This document shows positions 62,371 through 64,000 of a stretch of DNA of 64,000 bases, piece by piece. The stretch comes from Dimorphilus gyrociliatus. Lineage: Eukaryota; Annelida; Polychaeta; Dinophilidae. How positions within the stretch are numbered: the first letter of the stretch is position 1; the number at the start of each line of letters is the position of its first letter. The notes below the pieces were generated by a model. It did not search any database, was not told the origin of the DNA, and was given only the letters and a program-made list of their open reading frames with translations. The stretch lies in NCBI GenBank assembly GCA_904063045.1, contig CAJFCJ010000004.1, positions 923,713-987,712 on the forward strand, in the 5' to 3' direction. The translations under genes were made by a program, and so were the position numbers.

Positions 62371-62554
62371 ATGGCATTAGCAAAAATGATAAATTCGGAT
62401 AAAGAATATTCAGTAACCGATATATTCAGCTCATGCTGGAAAAACTGTTTAAAAAAGAAGACTAAGGAATACGAGAACATTGAAGGAGTTAATTTAAACG
62501 GTGGGGAAAAAAATTCAGGAGATAATAATAAGGCTTTCGATAGTAGAGAGAATC
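62371..62554 (+). CDS. Possible alternative first exon of the synaptotagmin-like gene
   Basis: An ATG at 62371 opens a frame of 61 codons ending at a GTGAGT donor (62555) in phase 1, the same phase as the upstream membrane-span exon at 61306-61461. Reading it from the preceding exon's phase hits a stop, so it cannot be a cassette exon; it would have to start a separate transcript. The encoded part is soluble, with SCWKNCLKKKTKEYE, a Cys/Lys-rich stretch that could be lipid-modified, and no membrane span. It could also start an independent gene. Confidence 0.4.
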
Positions 62555-62562
62555 GTGAGTAA

Positions 62563-64000
62563 TGTTTTTTCTTCGGAGAAAGATAAATGAAACAAATGTA
62601 ATAGAATAAGAGAATAGAATATTAGAAAAAGAAAGTAACAGTCGCTTAGGAAATTGTTGAAAACACCATCAATTATATTTAGGATGCAAGTCTTGTATAA
62701 GATGCGTCTTTAGAGAATATTTTTGACTATTTCTACCCGTAGAAAAAAGATAATGACCTTGCCTCTGCCTCTTCACTTTTCGTTCTTTAGTACCTCATTT
62801 TTTTATCATAAAATAAATAATACAGTATTTTGTTTATAATACTCGTATAATTTATAATTAGAGTATTATTAATTTTTATCTAATAGTGTACTTATTCTTC
62901 TAAGTCTATTATTTATATCTTAATTTCATTCTAAAGATAAGTAATTTAATAAATAATTGAAGTGAAATATTAGAAGCATTGACATAATTCAATTTTTCTT
63001 TTTTAAACTCCTGCCTATTTTTTTCTTATTAATCAATTGATATCTTTATAAAAAAAATGATGAACTAAAAAATAATGGTATTAGGTTAATCGCAAACTTG
63101 TCGTAATATTTACAAAAAATTGTTTAATTCGAATTGAAAACTTAGGCAATTACCTTTTGTAGAGGCAAATTGATTCTCACCATAAATTATTTAGGTATTA
63201 TTGATAATCAAAAATATTACTATTTACTAGTAGATATCCTTGCGAAAAATTCCTTTCCTTCTAAAACTGAGGCCTATTATAGATGAGAAGAATACTTAAT
63301 GCTTTTCTCGATAAATATAATATAGTTGTGATAAATTATACTAACAATATCAAATAGATAACCGTTTGTATGTATATACATATATACTGAATACAAAAGT
63401 ATGAATGGAAATAGAGTGCAATTTGCTATAAATTTCTTTAATTCGCAGTTTGAAAATATTTACCAAAAATTTTAACATAGAATTCCTTGCTTGTGACAGA
63501 CTTAAAGGTCGTAAAAATATCGATTGCTGCTACTGTTAAGCTTTATGTATTATGTATTATATGCTTATAAACATCAGGACTAGGAAAAATATACTGAGGT
63601 TTTTGTTTTTGCTGGAAAATTAAAAGAAAAAGAAACAAGCAATCTCCGTTCAAATATGCTAAACTTTAAACATATATAGTTATTTTATGAGCACTTGTCA
63701 TTTAATTATTATTATATATATACATATATATGTATACATATATTTATATATTGTATATATAGTGATATATTACAAGTATCTAAACATCCAAAAGCAATTA
63801 TACAATTGATAGATGTAAGGTTATTTTTATAGGTTTAGAAATGTTGATTTAATATTAAACAATCACTCTCCCTCTCTATGTCTCTCTGTTTCTTTCCTTA
63901 TTGAAATATTCCTCTTAACAAGTGCTGTCTTCTCTTCAAATGGCCTAGTTTGCTCTAAATTCTGATGGTGTTAAAATAATATCTATTGTGTTTCATGATC
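62563..64000. other. AT-rich sequence to the window end
   Basis: Probably intronic to the synaptotagmin-like gene. TACAGTA at 62821-62827 and a TA-rich palindromic run at about 63710-63775. No exon recognised. Confidence 0.5.

Noticed and set aside
1-64000. CRISPR array, operon, prophage, tRNA or rRNA gene
   Set aside because: The window is animal nuclear DNA with introns; I saw no regular spaced repeats, no tRNA B-box with a matching A-box, and no rRNA sequence.

Overview
The window is AT-rich nuclear DNA from an invertebrate animal. Genes are split by short introns (mostly about 50-120 bp) with GT..AG ends, separated by long AT-rich intergenic tracts with TA, CT, GA and GATA microsatellites. 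An innexin, a GPCR of the ERC type, a DUF7042-7045-like secreted protein and a DM-domain gene point to a protostome. I favour a lophotrochozoan, perhaps a small annelid, but the sequence does not settle this.

Layout: (1) 1-4.6 kb, plus strand: secreted Cys-rich DUF704x-like gene, 5' end not resolved. (2) 5.3-6.5 kb, minus: single-exon chitin-deacetylase-like protein whose catalytic residues are gone. (3) 8.4-11.8 kb, minus: three DM-domain exons that splice in phase into one 311-aa protein. (4) 14.2-16.2 kb, minus: DUF229 membrane-anchored sulfatase-fold protein. (5) 16.9-17.4 kb: decayed Tc1-like transposase. (6) 22.4-25.1 kb, plus: two-exon BMP-type TGF-beta ligand with a homeobox/POU/forkhead-rich promoter. 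(7) 25-32 kb: gene-poor, repeat-rich. (8) 32.0-32.4 kb, plus: small secreted Cys-rich peptide. (9) 33.0-34.3 kb, minus: peptide-type GPCR. (10) 37.0-39.4 kb, minus: two tandem beta-trefoil-like paralogues. (11) 40.4-41.1 kb, plus: 83-aa single-pass membrane protein. (12) 41.9-45.0 kb, minus: complete 16-exon SGLT-type SLC5A transporter. (13) 46.6-48.0 kb, plus: innexin. (14) 49.0-49.9 kb, plus: four-domain Kazal inhibitor. (15) 52.1-54.0 kb, plus: seven-exon cytochrome P450. (16) 55.7-58.2 kb, minus: eight-exon SLC25A21 with a Tc1-like fragment in intron 4. (17) 60.1 kb to beyond the window end, plus: first exons of a synaptotagmin-14/16-like gene.

The genes are not an operon or one pathway; it is an ordinary animal neighbourhood. 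I rebuilt all gene models by hand from reading-frame continuity and splice-site phase, and each complete model sums to a multiple of three. The most unusual items are the triple-DM gene, the catalytically dead CE4 protein, a BMP ligand lacking both tryptophans of the type-I-receptor epitope, a P450 lacking the I-helix acid, and two recurrent short DNA motifs (CGCCATCT and TACAGTA) scattered through noncoding DNA.
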